From assembly GCA_903845365.1 (NCBI GenBank), contig CAIMXI010000503.1:1-32362 (forward strand): 32,362 nt of DNA, given 5' to 3'. Numbering within the stretch: position 1 is the stretch's first letter; each line of letters starts with the position of its first letter. Below the pieces are notes generated by a model. The model was given only the letters and a program-made list of their open reading frames with translations. It was not told the DNA's origin and made no database searches. Source of the DNA: an uncultured Geobacteraceae bacterium. GTDB lineage: Bacteria; Desulfobacterota; Desulfuromonadia; Geobacterales; Pseudopelobacteraceae. Positions 15,541 to 23,391 of this stretch are shown in pieces. The position numbers and the translations under genes were made by a program.

Positions 15541-16068
15541 CTACATCTCAATGCCGATTCTCGCCGGAATTCCAGCCTTGTAGTAATGCTTGATCTCACA
15601 CATCTCGGTAACCAGATCCGCCGCTTCTATGATCCTCTCATCAGCATTACGTCCTGTCAGCACCAGTTCGGTTTTTTCCGGCTTATTGCGGATCAGCTCC
15701 AGCACCTGTTCGATGTCGATCAGGCCGAAGCCGACAGCGCCGTTAATTTCGTCGCAGATAAACAGGTCAAATTCACCTGACGTTAATAGTTCTCTCACCT
15801 GGGTAAGCGCTTCCTGCGCAATCCGCCGGTCTTCTGTGATCTCTTTGGTATTGACCCATCCCGGTCTGCCGCTCTGAATGATCGTCAACAGCGGCGCAAG
15901 TTTTTCTGCGGCAAGATGTTCGCCGTAGCGCCCCCCCCCCTTGATAAACTGGAACATGCAAACTTTCAGGCCGCGCCCAACCGCCCGCAGCGCCAGACCG
16001 AGCGCAGCGGTCGTTTTCCCTTTGCCGTTGCCTGTGTAGACCTGGACACACCCCTGTTCCAGCGGCAT
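15541..16068 (-). CDS. cobO: Corrinoid adenosyltransferase (CobO/BtuR type)
   Basis: A 175-residue enzyme that transfers the adenosyl group of ATP to cob(I)alamin. The P-loop is at the N-terminus (VQVYTGNGKGKTTAALGLAL), as in CobA/BtuR/CobO, followed by VGRGLKVCMFQFIKG, LFICDEINGAVGFGLI, the LVLTGRNADERIIEAADLVT segment and the C-terminal KHYYKAGIPARIGIE. The length is normal for the family. A run of ten G residues (complement of 15931-15940) encodes Gly-Gly-Gly in the middle of the gene; the frame is intact at this length. GGAG lies eight bases before the ATG, inside the end of the upstream crotonase gene, so the operon is tight. Its product should load the B12-dependent mutase subunit encoded next. 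Confidence 0.92.
   Translation of the reverse strand: MPLEQGCVQVYTGNGKGKTTAALGLALRAVGRGLKVCMFQFIKGGGRYGEHLAAEKLAPLLTIIQSGRPGWVNTKEITEDRRIAQEALTQVRELLTSGEFDLFICDEINGAVGFGLIDIEQVLELIRNKPEKTELVLTGRNADERIIEAADLVTEMCEIKHYYKAGIPARIGIEM
15931..15940 (-). repeat. Ten-base homopolymer (G10 on the coding strand) inside cobO
   Basis: Ten consecutive C on the plus strand give AAG followed by three GGG codons and the first base of CGC in cobO. Mononucleotide runs of this length are prone to slippage during replication and to sequencing error. A change of one base would shift the frame about 45 codons into the enzyme. Confidence 0.9.
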
Positions 16069-16071
16069 GGC

Positions 16072-16839
16072 TCATTCTCCTTTGAATTCAGGCGCGCGTT
16101 TATCGAGAAATGCCTGCATCCCTTCGCGTTGGTCGAAGCTGGAAAAACAGAGGGCAAAGGCATCCCGTTCGAGCATGCATGCGGTCTGCAGGTCGATATC
16201 ATACCCGGCATTGACAACTTCTCCGCCGATACGGATGGCGTTTGCGCTCCGCGTACAGATATGTTCGAGCAGCTTTTCTGCGTTAGTTAAAGCCTCTCCA
16301 ACAGGGTAGAGCCGGTTTATCAAGGCGATCCGGTAGGCTTCCTCGGCGTCAATAAGGTCGCCACTGTATATCAGCTCTTTTGTTTTTGATTTGCCTACCA
16401 GTCGGACAAGCCGTTGAGAGCCGCCGCAAAAAGGAATCCGTCCTGTTGCTATACCGGGAAAGCCGAAGCGCGCTGACGCTGACGCCACGATAAAATCACA
16501 GGCCAGAGCAACTTCCAGCCCCAATCCGGCACATTCACCCTCAATGACGGCTATAGTCGGCTTGCCTATTTTCTCGAGGTCGAACATTGTTTTCTGGCCA
16601 AAGCCGGACAATTTCGACGCAGTCTGTGGAGATAAAGCACTTTCAGGCGAACAGTGGCAAAAGCCGTCTCCTGACCCGGTGAGCAGAATGCCTTTGACTT
16701 CCTCCGTGCGTGCCAGAGTTGCTATCTGGCGATGTAGATGCTCCAGAAGATCCCGGGAAGAAGCGGTGCGTTTTCCGGAAAGAGTCAAAACGGCTACGCC
16801 ATTCAACGTGGTATGGATGTAGCCAACTCTTTCAGGCAC
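16072..16839 (-). CDS. Crotonase-family (enoyl-CoA hydratase/isomerase) protein
   Basis: A 255-residue protein starting at GTG 16839, with AGGA eight bases upstream and a good promoter 36 bases further. Crotonase landmarks: VKGILLTGSGDGFCHCSPE (first oxyanion segment, unusually Cys-containing), IEGECAGLGLEVALACDFIV (second oxyanion segment with the first catalytic Glu kept), and the C-terminal FDQREGMQAFLDKRAPEF. The second catalytic Glu is missing (GFPGIATGRIP, with Gly at the position). It is the first gene of a four-gene operon with cobO, a B12-binding domain and a second crotonase, so it probably acts on an acyl-CoA made or used by the B12-dependent mutase. The exact reaction cannot be told from sequence. 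Confidence 0.85.
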   Translation of the reverse strand: MPERVGYIHTTLNGVAVLTLSGKRTASSRDLLEHLHRQIATLARTEEVKGILLTGSGDGFCHCSPESALSPQTASKLSGFGQKTMFDLEKIGKPTIAVIEGECAGLGLEVALACDFIVASASARFGFPGIATGRIPFCGGSQRLVRLVGKSKTKELIYSGDLIDAEEAYRIALINRLYPVGEALTNAEKLLEHICTRSANAIRIGGEVVNAGYDIDLQTACMLERDAFALCFSSFDQREGMQAFLDKRAPEFKGE

Positions 16840-16881
16840 GGTGATGATCCTGTTAAACGGTTAATTGGATTAAGCGGCGCG

Positions 16882-16910
16882 ACTATAACAATTCAACTGT
16901 ATACGGTCAA
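16882..16910 (-). promoter_or_regulatory. Sigma70-like promoter of the crotonase-cobO-B12 operon
   Basis: On the minus strand, TTGACC (16910-16905), a 17-bp spacer and TATAGT (16887-16882). Each hexamer differs from consensus at one position. The expected transcript start is near 16875, about 35 bases before the GTG start of the first gene. Confidence 0.65.
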
Positions 16911-16923
16911 GAAAAGCTTTCCT

Positions 16924-16947
16924 GGCATTTCCGATTGCGGAAATGCC
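16924..16947 (-). terminator. Perfect 10-bp hairpin after the AAA/nuclease gene
   Basis: GGCATTTCCG (16924-16933) and CGGAAATGCC (16938-16947) form a perfect 10-bp stem with a 4-base loop. It lies 32 bases after the stop of the minus-strand gene ending at 16979 and just before the next operon's promoter, as a terminator would. The following minus-strand sequence (AGGAAAGCTTTTCTT) is only moderately T-rich, so intrinsic termination may be incomplete. Confidence 0.5.
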
Positions 16948-16978
16948 GAGTTGATGAAGCAAACGCGCCACAACACAC

Positions 16979-18517
16979 CTACCCCTCAGCCATCTCAAAA
17001 CCGACTATATTCCTGCTCTCACGACTGAACTCCACACCGATCAGGTGGATCGGTTCGCCAAACTGCCGGTATTTTTCGGCGTACCCTTTTGCCTGCAACT
17101 GCTCCAGCGCTCTCCCCTCCGATGTCATCTCCACCACCTTGAATTCAAAAAGATAGATGTGACCGTTATAGCGTACCGACATATCGATACGTCCCTTGTT
17201 GGTGCTGTCTTCCACCTGGATATCCAGCCCGAGAGCGGCGAAATAGCTGTAGAAGATGCTGGCGTAATATCCTTCAAAGTTGGCGAGCTGATTTTTACGG
17301 TACCAGTCGTGCGGGATGGCGGCATAAAACGAGTGGAACAGATCTTTCAGCGCCGGAATATCGTTGGCAATAAGGATATCATACAAACGGCTGACGTTGC
17401 GGGCAGGCACCATCGGATCCTGGGATAACGCCTGTAGCAGGCAGTCGTTCAGACTGGCCAGCACCTCTTTGTTTGGATAACGGAGAGTGAGTTCAAGGCG
17501 CCCGGGAAGGTAGCGCGCCGAATCGATGGTGAGGTAACCGGTCTGGAAGAGCAGCGCCTCGCTGGGGATATTGCCAACGTCGAAGGTGGAGAGCAGTGAT
17601 TCAGGAGCCATAATCCGGCCAAGATCAGGGGTAAACTGCTGCCGCTCGGAGAGCAGTTTAATAAGAAATGTCGGTGTTCCGGTCTCAAACCACCAGGGGC
17701 GGAACAGGCGATTGCGGAACAGCAGCAATACGTCAAACGGGTTGTAGACAGCATCCCCCAGCCAATTATAGCCGTTGTACCACTGTCTGACCTCCTCACG
17801 GTCAAGTCCTGCCAGTTCGGGAGTGAAGACGGTTTCAAGTTCGGTGTCGGTGTAGCCGCAGATAGCGCTGAACCGGGCATCCAGGGTAATGTCAGTGAGG
17901 TTGTTCAATCCGGAAAACAAGCTGACTTTGGAAAACTTGCTGACTCCGGTAAGGAAGGCAAATTTGATATACGCATCTGAATCTTTGATAACAGAATAGA
18001 AATCCTTCAGTCCCTCACGAATTTCGCGGGCGGCTTCCGGATCTTCAATGCGATCCAGGATAGGCTTATCATATTCGTCAACCAGCACAACCACCCGTTG
18101 ACCGTACTTGCTGCGTAGAGCCCTGATGAGATTTACAAAGCGACGCCGCAGCGATACACCTGTAGAAGCTTCCGTATCTGATTCATAAGACGCGAGCTGC
18201 CCGTCCAGACTATCTTCCAACTCGGCACGTGAACCTAAAACTCCACCGCCGAAACTGATCCTGATGACCGGGTACGGTATCGACCAATCCCAGGTATCGT
18301 GGGCGGCAAGATCCTTGAAGAGCGGTTCATTAGCTTCAAAGAGCTCTTTCAAGGTATCCAGAAACAGGCTTTTGCCAAAGCGGCGGGGACGGGAGAGGAA
18401 ATAGTATTTCCCCTGCTCAATTAAAGAAAGGGCAAAACCACTTTTGTCAACATAGTAATACCCCTCTTCACGAATCTCGCGGAATGTTTGAATCCCTATT
18501 GGCAGTTTTTTTCGCAT
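16979..18517 (-). CDS. AAA-ATPase-like protein with C-terminal PD-(D/E)XK nuclease-fold domain
   Basis: A 512-residue member of the common AAA-ATPase-like plus PDDEXK_9 family. The N-terminus (LPIGIQTFREIREEGYYYVD) and P-loop (LSRPRRFGKSLFLDTLKELF) are characteristic, followed by Walker B VVVLVDEYDKPIL and a sensor-like FAFLTGVSKFSKVSLFSGLN. The C-terminal domain has GRIDMSVRYNGHIYLFEFKV, which supplies the D and E-x-K residues of a PD-(D/E)XK active site, so it appears intact. These proteins are abundant in some anaerobes and environmental bacteria, often in several copies per genome. Their role (mobile-element or defence related) is not established. It is a single gene with its own flanking hairpin, between the B12 operon and glutamate dehydrogenase, and could be a late insertion. 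Confidence 0.85.
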   Translation of the reverse strand: MRKKLPIGIQTFREIREEGYYYVDKSGFALSLIEQGKYYFLSRPRRFGKSLFLDTLKELFEANEPLFKDLAAHDTWDWSIPYPVIRISFGGGVLGSRAELEDSLDGQLASYESDTEASTGVSLRRRFVNLIRALRSKYGQRVVVLVDEYDKPILDRIEDPEAAREIREGLKDFYSVIKDSDAYIKFAFLTGVSKFSKVSLFSGLNNLTDITLDARFSAICGYTDTELETVFTPELAGLDREEVRQWYNGYNWLGDAVYNPFDVLLLFRNRLFRPWWFETGTPTFLIKLLSERQQFTPDLGRIMAPESLLSTFDVGNIPSEALLFQTGYLTIDSARYLPGRLELTLRYPNKEVLASLNDCLLQALSQDPMVPARNVSRLYDILIANDIPALKDLFHSFYAAIPHDWYRKNQLANFEGYYASIFYSYFAALGLDIQVEDSTNKGRIDMSVRYNGHIYLFEFKVVEMTSEGRALEQLQAKGYAEKYRQFGEPIHLIGVEFSRESRNIVGFEMAEG

Positions 18518-18559
18518 GGCACACGATCTTTCTTGCTGAATTTATTGTCTTGTCACTCA

Positions 18560-18588
18560 TTCACAATGGTTATATAACCCATTATACT
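18560..18588 (+). promoter_or_regulatory. Promoter of the glutamate dehydrogenase gene with internal palindrome
   Basis: TTCACA (18560-18565), a 17-bp spacer, TATACT (18583-18588). The spacer contains the perfect 12-bp palindrome GGTTATATAACC (18568-18579), which is a plausible operator because a bound protein would block polymerase. The start codon lies about 50 bases downstream, preceded by GGGAGA. Confidence 0.55.
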
Positions 18589-18640
18589 AGAAACCTTGAC
18601 GAAATAGTACCTGTCATTTTATTTCAAGGGAGAACTAATC

Positions 18641-21616
18641 ATGCATATTACTTCGCTCGTCCGTCGCACCGCCCAGGCATTCCGAATTGCTACAGAGGAA
18701 AACGCCGCCTGGCTCCATGAACATATGAGCCCCTACTTCTTTCAGGCTATGTCAGACGAAGATGAAGCTTTGGCGCTGCTTGCACGGGAGATGGGCTGTC
18801 TGCAGTACAACCGCCATCTGATCCTGACAGACCACGCCAAGCGGTTGGTGGTCGCCTGTGGCAACCGTCCCGGGTCGCTCTATAGTACCCTGACAAAGCT
18901 GGGTGACCGGGAAATTTCATACGCCATGTTTTCGCATTCAAATGCCGGCATGCCGGGTCAATGTGATGAGCTTGAAATTCAGCGCTTTGAGTTTGATCGT
19001 CGCCAGAATCAGGAAATCGATCTTAAACGCGAGATTGATATTTCGGCAGCACTTACTAGAAAAGTGCGCAGCGAACTGCGCTCCTCATTTCCCGATTTTG
19101 ACCTGAAAAAATTCGATTATCTGCTGAAAATACTCTGGCTGAACAACGAAAACTTTATCCGGATGTCGCCACCATCCCGGATCGCCTATCTGATCTGGCT
19201 CTTTGACAGTGCGAACTCTTCTGGCGGGCTGTTTCTTGATATCGCTCAGGTGGAGCGCCAGGGAGTCAAGGAGACAAGAGTGCTGTTCGGTGTCGGCAAT
19301 CCGCCGCAGAAAGATTTCCTGCTGCAGTTGCTGGAAGTTTTCAACCGCCTGGACATCGGAATCCGCAGGGCATATTGCCTGACTATCTCAAACGGCGTTC
19401 ATCCTTATTTCCTTGGTTCGTTTCTCGTTATCAGCCGTAAGGGGGTAGATATTTCACCTGAGAGTCCACTGGCCGATAGCCTGAGACGTGAATTATGCAC
19501 GACCCAGATACTCTCTACCTCCTCTGAAGCGTATCACGAGTTTGTGGTTAAAGGGCGGCTCTCAGGTGAGGATGCGGCGCTGGTTAATGCTTTTGTTTCT
19601 TTCTGTCACACAACGCTGGCTCATGGTCAGCCTGAACGGTTCGGCCTTGATGACGTGCGGAGCGCCTTTTATGATCATCCCGAAATGGCCCAGCTTCTGA
19701 TACGGCTGTTCCGGGTCCGCTTCGAACCGGAGCTGAAAGAGCGTGAGACCCTTTACGCTGCAGTTCTTTCAGAAGTACAGGGCGCTGTTGAGGGATATAA
19801 TACCGGTCATCGCTGGCTGGATGATATCAGACGTGGAGTTTATCGCTGCTGCCTGCTGCTGGTTACCCACACTCTCAAAACAAACTTTTTCGTGATTGAA
19901 AAACAGGCGCTGGCCTTCCGCCTCGACCCTCAGTATCTGCGGCTGTTAGGCCGGGAATTTACCGCCGACCTGCCGGAAGCGCTCCCGTTCCGCGTCACGT
20001 TTTTCTTCAGCCGTTTCGGCGCCGGCTATCATATCGGCTTTTCCGATATTGCCCGTGGTGGCTGGCGCACAGTTATTGCCCGCAGCTCCGATGACTTTAT
20101 TACCTCGGCCAACACCATTTTCCGTGAAGTGTATGTTCTAGCGAATACCCAGCAGATGAAAAACAAAGATATCTATGAAGGGGGCTCAAAACTGGCGGTC
20201 GTGCTCGATGCCTCTGATCTGGAACAGGCGGGGGGTGAGAAGGAAAACTTCCGGCTTTACAAGCTGCAATATGGTATCGCCAATGCGTTTCTCGATATTT
20301 TTATCACCGAAAACGGCAAAGCCAGAGACCGCCGGGTTGTCGACTACTACTGCGATGATGAGCCGATCGAGATAGGCCCGGATGAAAATATGCACGACGG
20401 GATGATTGAGGCGATAGCCGCCCTGTCTAAAAAACGGGGCTATATGCTCGGCGTAGGCATCATGTCCAGCAAGCGTTTCGGTATAAACCACAAGGAGTAC
20501 GGTGTTACCTCTACCGGCGTGGTTACGTTTGCAGAAATCACTATGGCTGAAGCGGTCGGTATCAATATACGGAGCGATACGTTCTCGCTCAAGATGACCG
20601 GCGGTCCGAATGGAGACGTTGCCGGCAATTGTCTTCGCATCATGCTTGATCGCTGCCCCGGAATGCAGGTTCGCCTGATTCTCGACGGGACAGCCGCCCT
20701 CTATGATCCTGATGGCATCAGTTTCGACGCATTACGGCGCATCACTCTTACATCCGATCTAGACGGTTTTGACCCGGCCTTCATTGGGCCGGGCGGCTTT
20801 ATCATTTATCGCACCGGCCGTCGTCTGGAAGGGTTGAAGGAGTCGCATCGGAAGGTCATGCGGACTCCAGCCGGTGTTGTTGAGGAGTGGCTAGATATCG
20901 ATGACTTTAATCGCCTCTACAACAGCCTGGTCTTTACTGTCAAGGCGGATCTGTTCATTCCTGCCGGGGGACGTCCGGAAACGATTGACGCCCAGAACTG
21001 GCAGATGTTCCTAGATGAAAATGGAATGCCGTCTTCAAAGGTTATCATAGAAGGAGCCAACTCCTTTATTACTCCCGAAGCACGGATCAAGCTACAGAAG
21101 AGCGGCGTCGCACTGATGCGGGACTCCTCTGCCAATAAATGCGGCGTCATCTCTTCATCGTATGAAATTATCGCCAACCTGCTGCTCTCCGAACGTGAAT
21201 TCATGGAGCATAAGGAGCGGTATGCCGCAGATGTCCTGGCGATACTGGAAAAACGGGCCGCTGACGAGGCCAGGCTTATTCTGCTGCGCCACAAGGAAGC
21301 TGAGGGAACTCTGCTCTATAGCGAAATTTCCGAAACGATCAGTCACAATATTAATAACCTGTACACGCGGCTGTTCGACTTCTTCTCACTTCGCCCTGAC
21401 CTCTGTATGCAGCCCCCTTTCCGTCAGGCGGTAATGAGCCACCTGCCACGCATGCTGCAGGAGTCAGCCCGGTACCGGCAGCGAGTCAGCAGGCTGCCGC
21501 AAAAATATCTCTGCGCAATTCTGGCTTCCGAGATCGCTTCTTCACTGGTCTACAGCGGCAGCAGTGATGCCGACTTTGAGGATATGATTCGTCGGCACCT
21601 GGCCAGGGTGTTGTAA
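18641..21616 (+). CDS. Large NAD-dependent glutamate dehydrogenase
   Basis: A 991-residue enzyme of the large NAD-dependent glutamate dehydrogenase class (about 115 kDa type), which oxidises glutamate to 2-oxoglutarate and ammonium. The N-terminal about 430 residues form a regulatory region; the catalytic part shows SDIARGGWRTVIARSSDDF, NTQQMKNKDIYEGGSKLAVV (substrate-binding and catalytic lysines), GVTSTGVVTFAEITMAEAVG, the dinucleotide-binding segment TGGPNGDVAGNCLRIM, and IIEGANSFITPEARIKLQKS with DSSANKCGVISSSYEIIANL near the C-terminus. Length is full for this class, and the start has GGGAGA seven bases upstream. It is probably catabolic, feeding amino-acid carbon to the citric acid cycle. 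It stands alone behind its own promoter; the next gene begins 88 bp later. Confidence 0.88.
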   Translation: MHITSLVRRTAQAFRIATEENAAWLHEHMSPYFFQAMSDEDEALALLAREMGCLQYNRHLILTDHAKRLVVACGNRPGSLYSTLTKLGDREISYAMFSHSNAGMPGQCDELEIQRFEFDRRQNQEIDLKREIDISAALTRKVRSELRSSFPDFDLKKFDYLLKILWLNNENFIRMSPPSRIAYLIWLFDSANSSGGLFLDIAQVERQGVKETRVLFGVGNPPQKDFLLQLLEVFNRLDIGIRRAYCLTISNGVHPYFLGSFLVISRKGVDISPESPLADSLRRELCTTQILSTSSEAYHEFVVKGRLSGEDAALVNAFVSFCHTTLAHGQPERFGLDDVRSAFYDHPEMAQLLIRLFRVRFEPELKERETLYAAVLSEVQGAVEGYNTGHRWLDDIRRGVYRCCLLLVTHTLKTNFFVIEKQALAFRLDPQYLRLLGREFTADLPEALPFRVTFFFSRFGAGYHIGFSDIARGGWRTVIARSSDDFITSANTIFREVYVLANTQQMKNKDIYEGGSKLAVVLDASDLEQAGGEKENFRLYKLQYGIANAFLDIFITENGKARDRRVVDYYCDDEPIEIGPDENMHDGMIEAIAALSKKRGYMLGVGIMSSKRFGINHKEYGVTSTGVVTFAEITMAEAVGINIRSDTFSLKMTGGPNGDVAGNCLRIMLDRCPGMQVRLILDGTAALYDPDGISFDALRRITLTSDLDGFDPAFIGPGGFIIYRTGRRLEGLKESHRKVMRTPAGVVEEWLDIDDFNRLYNSLVFTVKADLFIPAGGRPETIDAQNWQMFLDENGMPSSKVIIEGANSFITPEARIKLQKSGVALMRDSSANKCGVISSSYEIIANLLLSEREFMEHKERYAADVLAILEKRAADEARLILLRHKEAEGTLLYSEISETISHNINNLYTRLFDFFSLRPDLCMQPPFRQAVMSHLPRMLQESARYRQRVSRLPQKYLCAILASEIASSLVYSGSSDADFEDMIRRHLARVL

Positions 21617-21704
21617 ATTTTGCTTTTATTGCGCCCGGTTGTTGTGCTAGAAAACAGGCTGATTATTTCATACATCACTTAGATGCCACCAAAAGGAGTC
21701 TGCC

Positions 21705-21950
21705 ATGTCAACAAATAACGATAATGCCGCTGCTGCTGTGATTGCTTTTGTATCCGGTGCCGTGATTGGCACAGTTGCCGCTCTACTGCTTGCCCCCTCT
21801 TCCGGCCGTGAAATGCGTGGGAAGCTTTCTGACTTGGGAGAAACCGCTTCCGAGCGGATGAAACGTCTCGCTCGTGAAGCAAAATTCAGGACTTCGTTTA
21901 AAACCAAGGGCGCCGATTACGAGTACGACGGCGGAGATGCCTGGATTTAG
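21705..21950 (+). CDS. YtxH-like small membrane protein
   Basis: An 81-residue protein with one N-terminal transmembrane helix (about 9-28, AVIAFVSGAVIGTVAALLLA) followed by the family's APSSGREMRGKL segment and a basic, helical, then acidic cytoplasmic tail. YtxH-domain proteins are general or stress-associated small membrane proteins of unknown mechanism. AAAGGAG lies nine bases before the ATG. It is directly followed, with no spacing, by the queF gene, and the two probably share a transcript. Confidence 0.8.
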   Translation: MSTNNDNAAAAVIAFVSGAVIGTVAALLLAPSSGREMRGKLSDLGETASERMKRLAREAKFRTSFKTKGADYEYDGGDAWI

Positions 21951-21959
21951 GTGAATCAG

Positions 21960-22391
21960 ATGAAATTACACGATGGACTGAAATCCCTTGGCTCTGCCGC
22001 TACCACTTACAACTACGACGAACCGGATGCCGGACTGCTGGAATTTTTTCCGAACCCTTTTGCCAAAGCGGAGCTGAACCCTGTCGGAGCAGTCGGGACG
22101 TTGCATATCGAATGCCCAGAGTTTACCTGCCTCTGTCCAATGACCGGACAGCCCGATTTCGGGAAGATTGTCATCGATTATCAGCCGGACCAACTTTGTG
22201 TCGAGAGCAAAAGCCTGAAGCTGTATCTCGGCTCGTTCCGGATGCATGGTGAATTTCATGAAGCGGGGGTTAACCGCATCTGTAATGATCTGGTGAAGCT
22301 GCTTGAGCCGGTCTACCTGACGGTGCGCGGAGAATTTAGCCCCCGCGGCGGCATTCCGTTCTGGCCGACTGCGGAATATAGGAAGAAATAG
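21960..22391 (+). CDS. queF: NADPH-dependent 7-cyano-7-deazaguanine reductase (QueF)
   Basis: A 143-residue short-type QueF that reduces the nitrile preQ0 to the amine preQ1 in queuosine biosynthesis. The catalytic Cys and Asp are in EFTCLCPMTGQPDFG, and the substrate/NADPH motif is ESKSLKLYLGSFR. LEFFPNPF near the N-terminus and RGGIPFWP near the C-terminus are typical too. ATG 21960 is preferred over GTG 21951 because AGGTG, formed at the end of the ytxH-like gene, lies six bases upstream. It is separated from other queuosine genes here, so it is recognised by motif, not context. Confidence 0.93.
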   Translation: MKLHDGLKSLGSAATTYNYDEPDAGLLEFFPNPFAKAELNPVGAVGTLHIECPEFTCLCPMTGQPDFGKIVIDYQPDQLCVESKSLKLYLGSFRMHGEFHEAGVNRICNDLVKLLEPVYLTVRGEFSPRGGIPFWPTAEYRKK

Positions 22392-22404
22392 GAACCACCC
22401 CCAA

Positions 22405-22427
22405 CCCCCTCCTTATCAAGGAGGGGG
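22405..22427. terminator. GC-rich hairpin between queF and efpL
   Basis: CCCCCTCCTT (22405-22414) pairs perfectly with AAGGAGGGGG (22418-22427) around a 3-base loop. It lies 14 bases after the queF stop. The trailing sequence CTTAATTA is only weakly T-rich, so it may be an imperfect terminator or an attenuating element. Confidence 0.55.
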
Positions 22428-22463
22428 CTTAATTACACCGGTAACAAGGAGAATTAAATCTGC

Positions 22464-23027
22464 ATGTTTTCAACATCCGACTTTAAAAAAGGGCTTGTCA
22501 TTCAACTGGACGGAGCTCCCTGCCTGATTGTAGATATCAACATCAGCTCGCCCACTGCGCGTGGCGCCAACACAATGGTAAGAACCAAATACCGCAACCT
22601 GATTACCGGTCAGGTACTGGAGAAGACGTTTCGCTCCGGGGATAAGGTTGATGAGGCCGATTTCGAGCGCCATAAAGGGCAGTTTCTCTATGCAGACGGT
22701 GGCAACGGGGTGTTTATGGATCTTGAGAACTATGAGCAGTTCGAGATGCCAGCCGATGAATTTGAGCCGCTTTCGTTATACCTGCTTGATGGCACAGAAG
22801 TGGTTCTCGGGCTGTTTGAAGGGCGGATGGTGAACGTCGATTTACCAATGACCGTTGAATTGACAGTGACAGAGACGCCGCCGGTCATGAAAAACGCGAC
22901 AGCTACAGCCGAAACGAAGGAAGCTATCCTTGAAACCGGTCTGAAAATTCGTGTTCCCCCATATCTTGAGGCGGGAGAAAAAGTGAAAGTTGATACCCGT
23001 GACGGTCGCTTTCTCTCACGTGCCTGA
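22464..23027 (+). CDS. efpL: Elongation factor P-like protein, EfpL (YeiP) type
   Basis: A 187-residue three-domain EF-P homologue: a KOW-like N-terminal domain, an OB domain (about 68-125), and a C-terminal OB domain (ending VKVDTRDGRFLSRA). The domain I tip loop reads SSPTARGAN, the YeiP/EfpL pattern (SPSARGA), rather than the PGKGQA loop with modifiable lysine of canonical EF-P; an arginine sits at the tip. EF-P proteins bind between the ribosomal P and E sites and rescue stalling at proline-rich stretches; EfpL does so without lysine modification. The AGGAG upstream is about 12 bases from the ATG, longer than usual. A canonical EF-P is expected elsewhere in the genome. The very Pro-rich protein at 8060-11059 is the kind of substrate that needs such factors. 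Confidence 0.82.
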   Translation: MFSTSDFKKGLVIQLDGAPCLIVDINISSPTARGANTMVRTKYRNLITGQVLEKTFRSGDKVDEADFERHKGQFLYADGGNGVFMDLENYEQFEMPADEFEPLSLYLLDGTEVVLGLFEGRMVNVDLPMTVELTVTETPPVMKNATATAETKEAILETGLKIRVPPYLEAGEKVKVDTRDGRFLSRA

Positions 23028-23391
23028 CTGCTGAAGAGCTTGATCCCTCAGTGTGTGGTACAGATGGATCAAGCAATACCTGAGATAAACTCTTTCATTT
23101 TTCCAATCGCCACCCGCTCTATTTTACTATCACCCTCTTTTGTTCCCTTTCACCACCACACACGCATTAAGTTGCAAAGCCAGATATACGTAAAGAACCA
23201 AATTAGATACTTTATAAGGCTTAAATGGATATAAAGTATAATATTTGACACTTTAGCACCTTTCTTATGCGGGTGGTCGAGCTCTTCTCCAATTACTTCG
23301 AGAAGCTCCTTGACTTCTTTCTTTTTTGGATCAAGCTTGCCTGCCTGCAGCAGAGCTTCTTTTGCTTTCTCCGTTTCAGATGTTAAAGTTT
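23028..23391. other. Gene-free stretch between efpL and pal
   Basis: No gene with a usable start is visible. On the minus strand a frame is open from about 23412, inside the end of pal, to a stop at 23150-23152. It would read EVKTLTSETEKAKEALLQAG and then LDPKKKEVKELLEVIGEELD, a plausible hydrophilic helical segment, but it lacks an ATG, GTG or TTG at its beginning and its last third is not protein-like. It may be the decayed end of a gene. An 8-bp inverted repeat CTTGATCC/GGATCAAG lies near 23039-23075; it has no T-run and I do not call it a terminator. Confidence 0.4.

Noticed and set aside
23039..23075. 8-bp inverted repeat CTTGATCC/GGATCAAG after efpL as a terminator
   Set aside because: Loop of about 20 bases and no T-run; not convincing as an intrinsic terminator.
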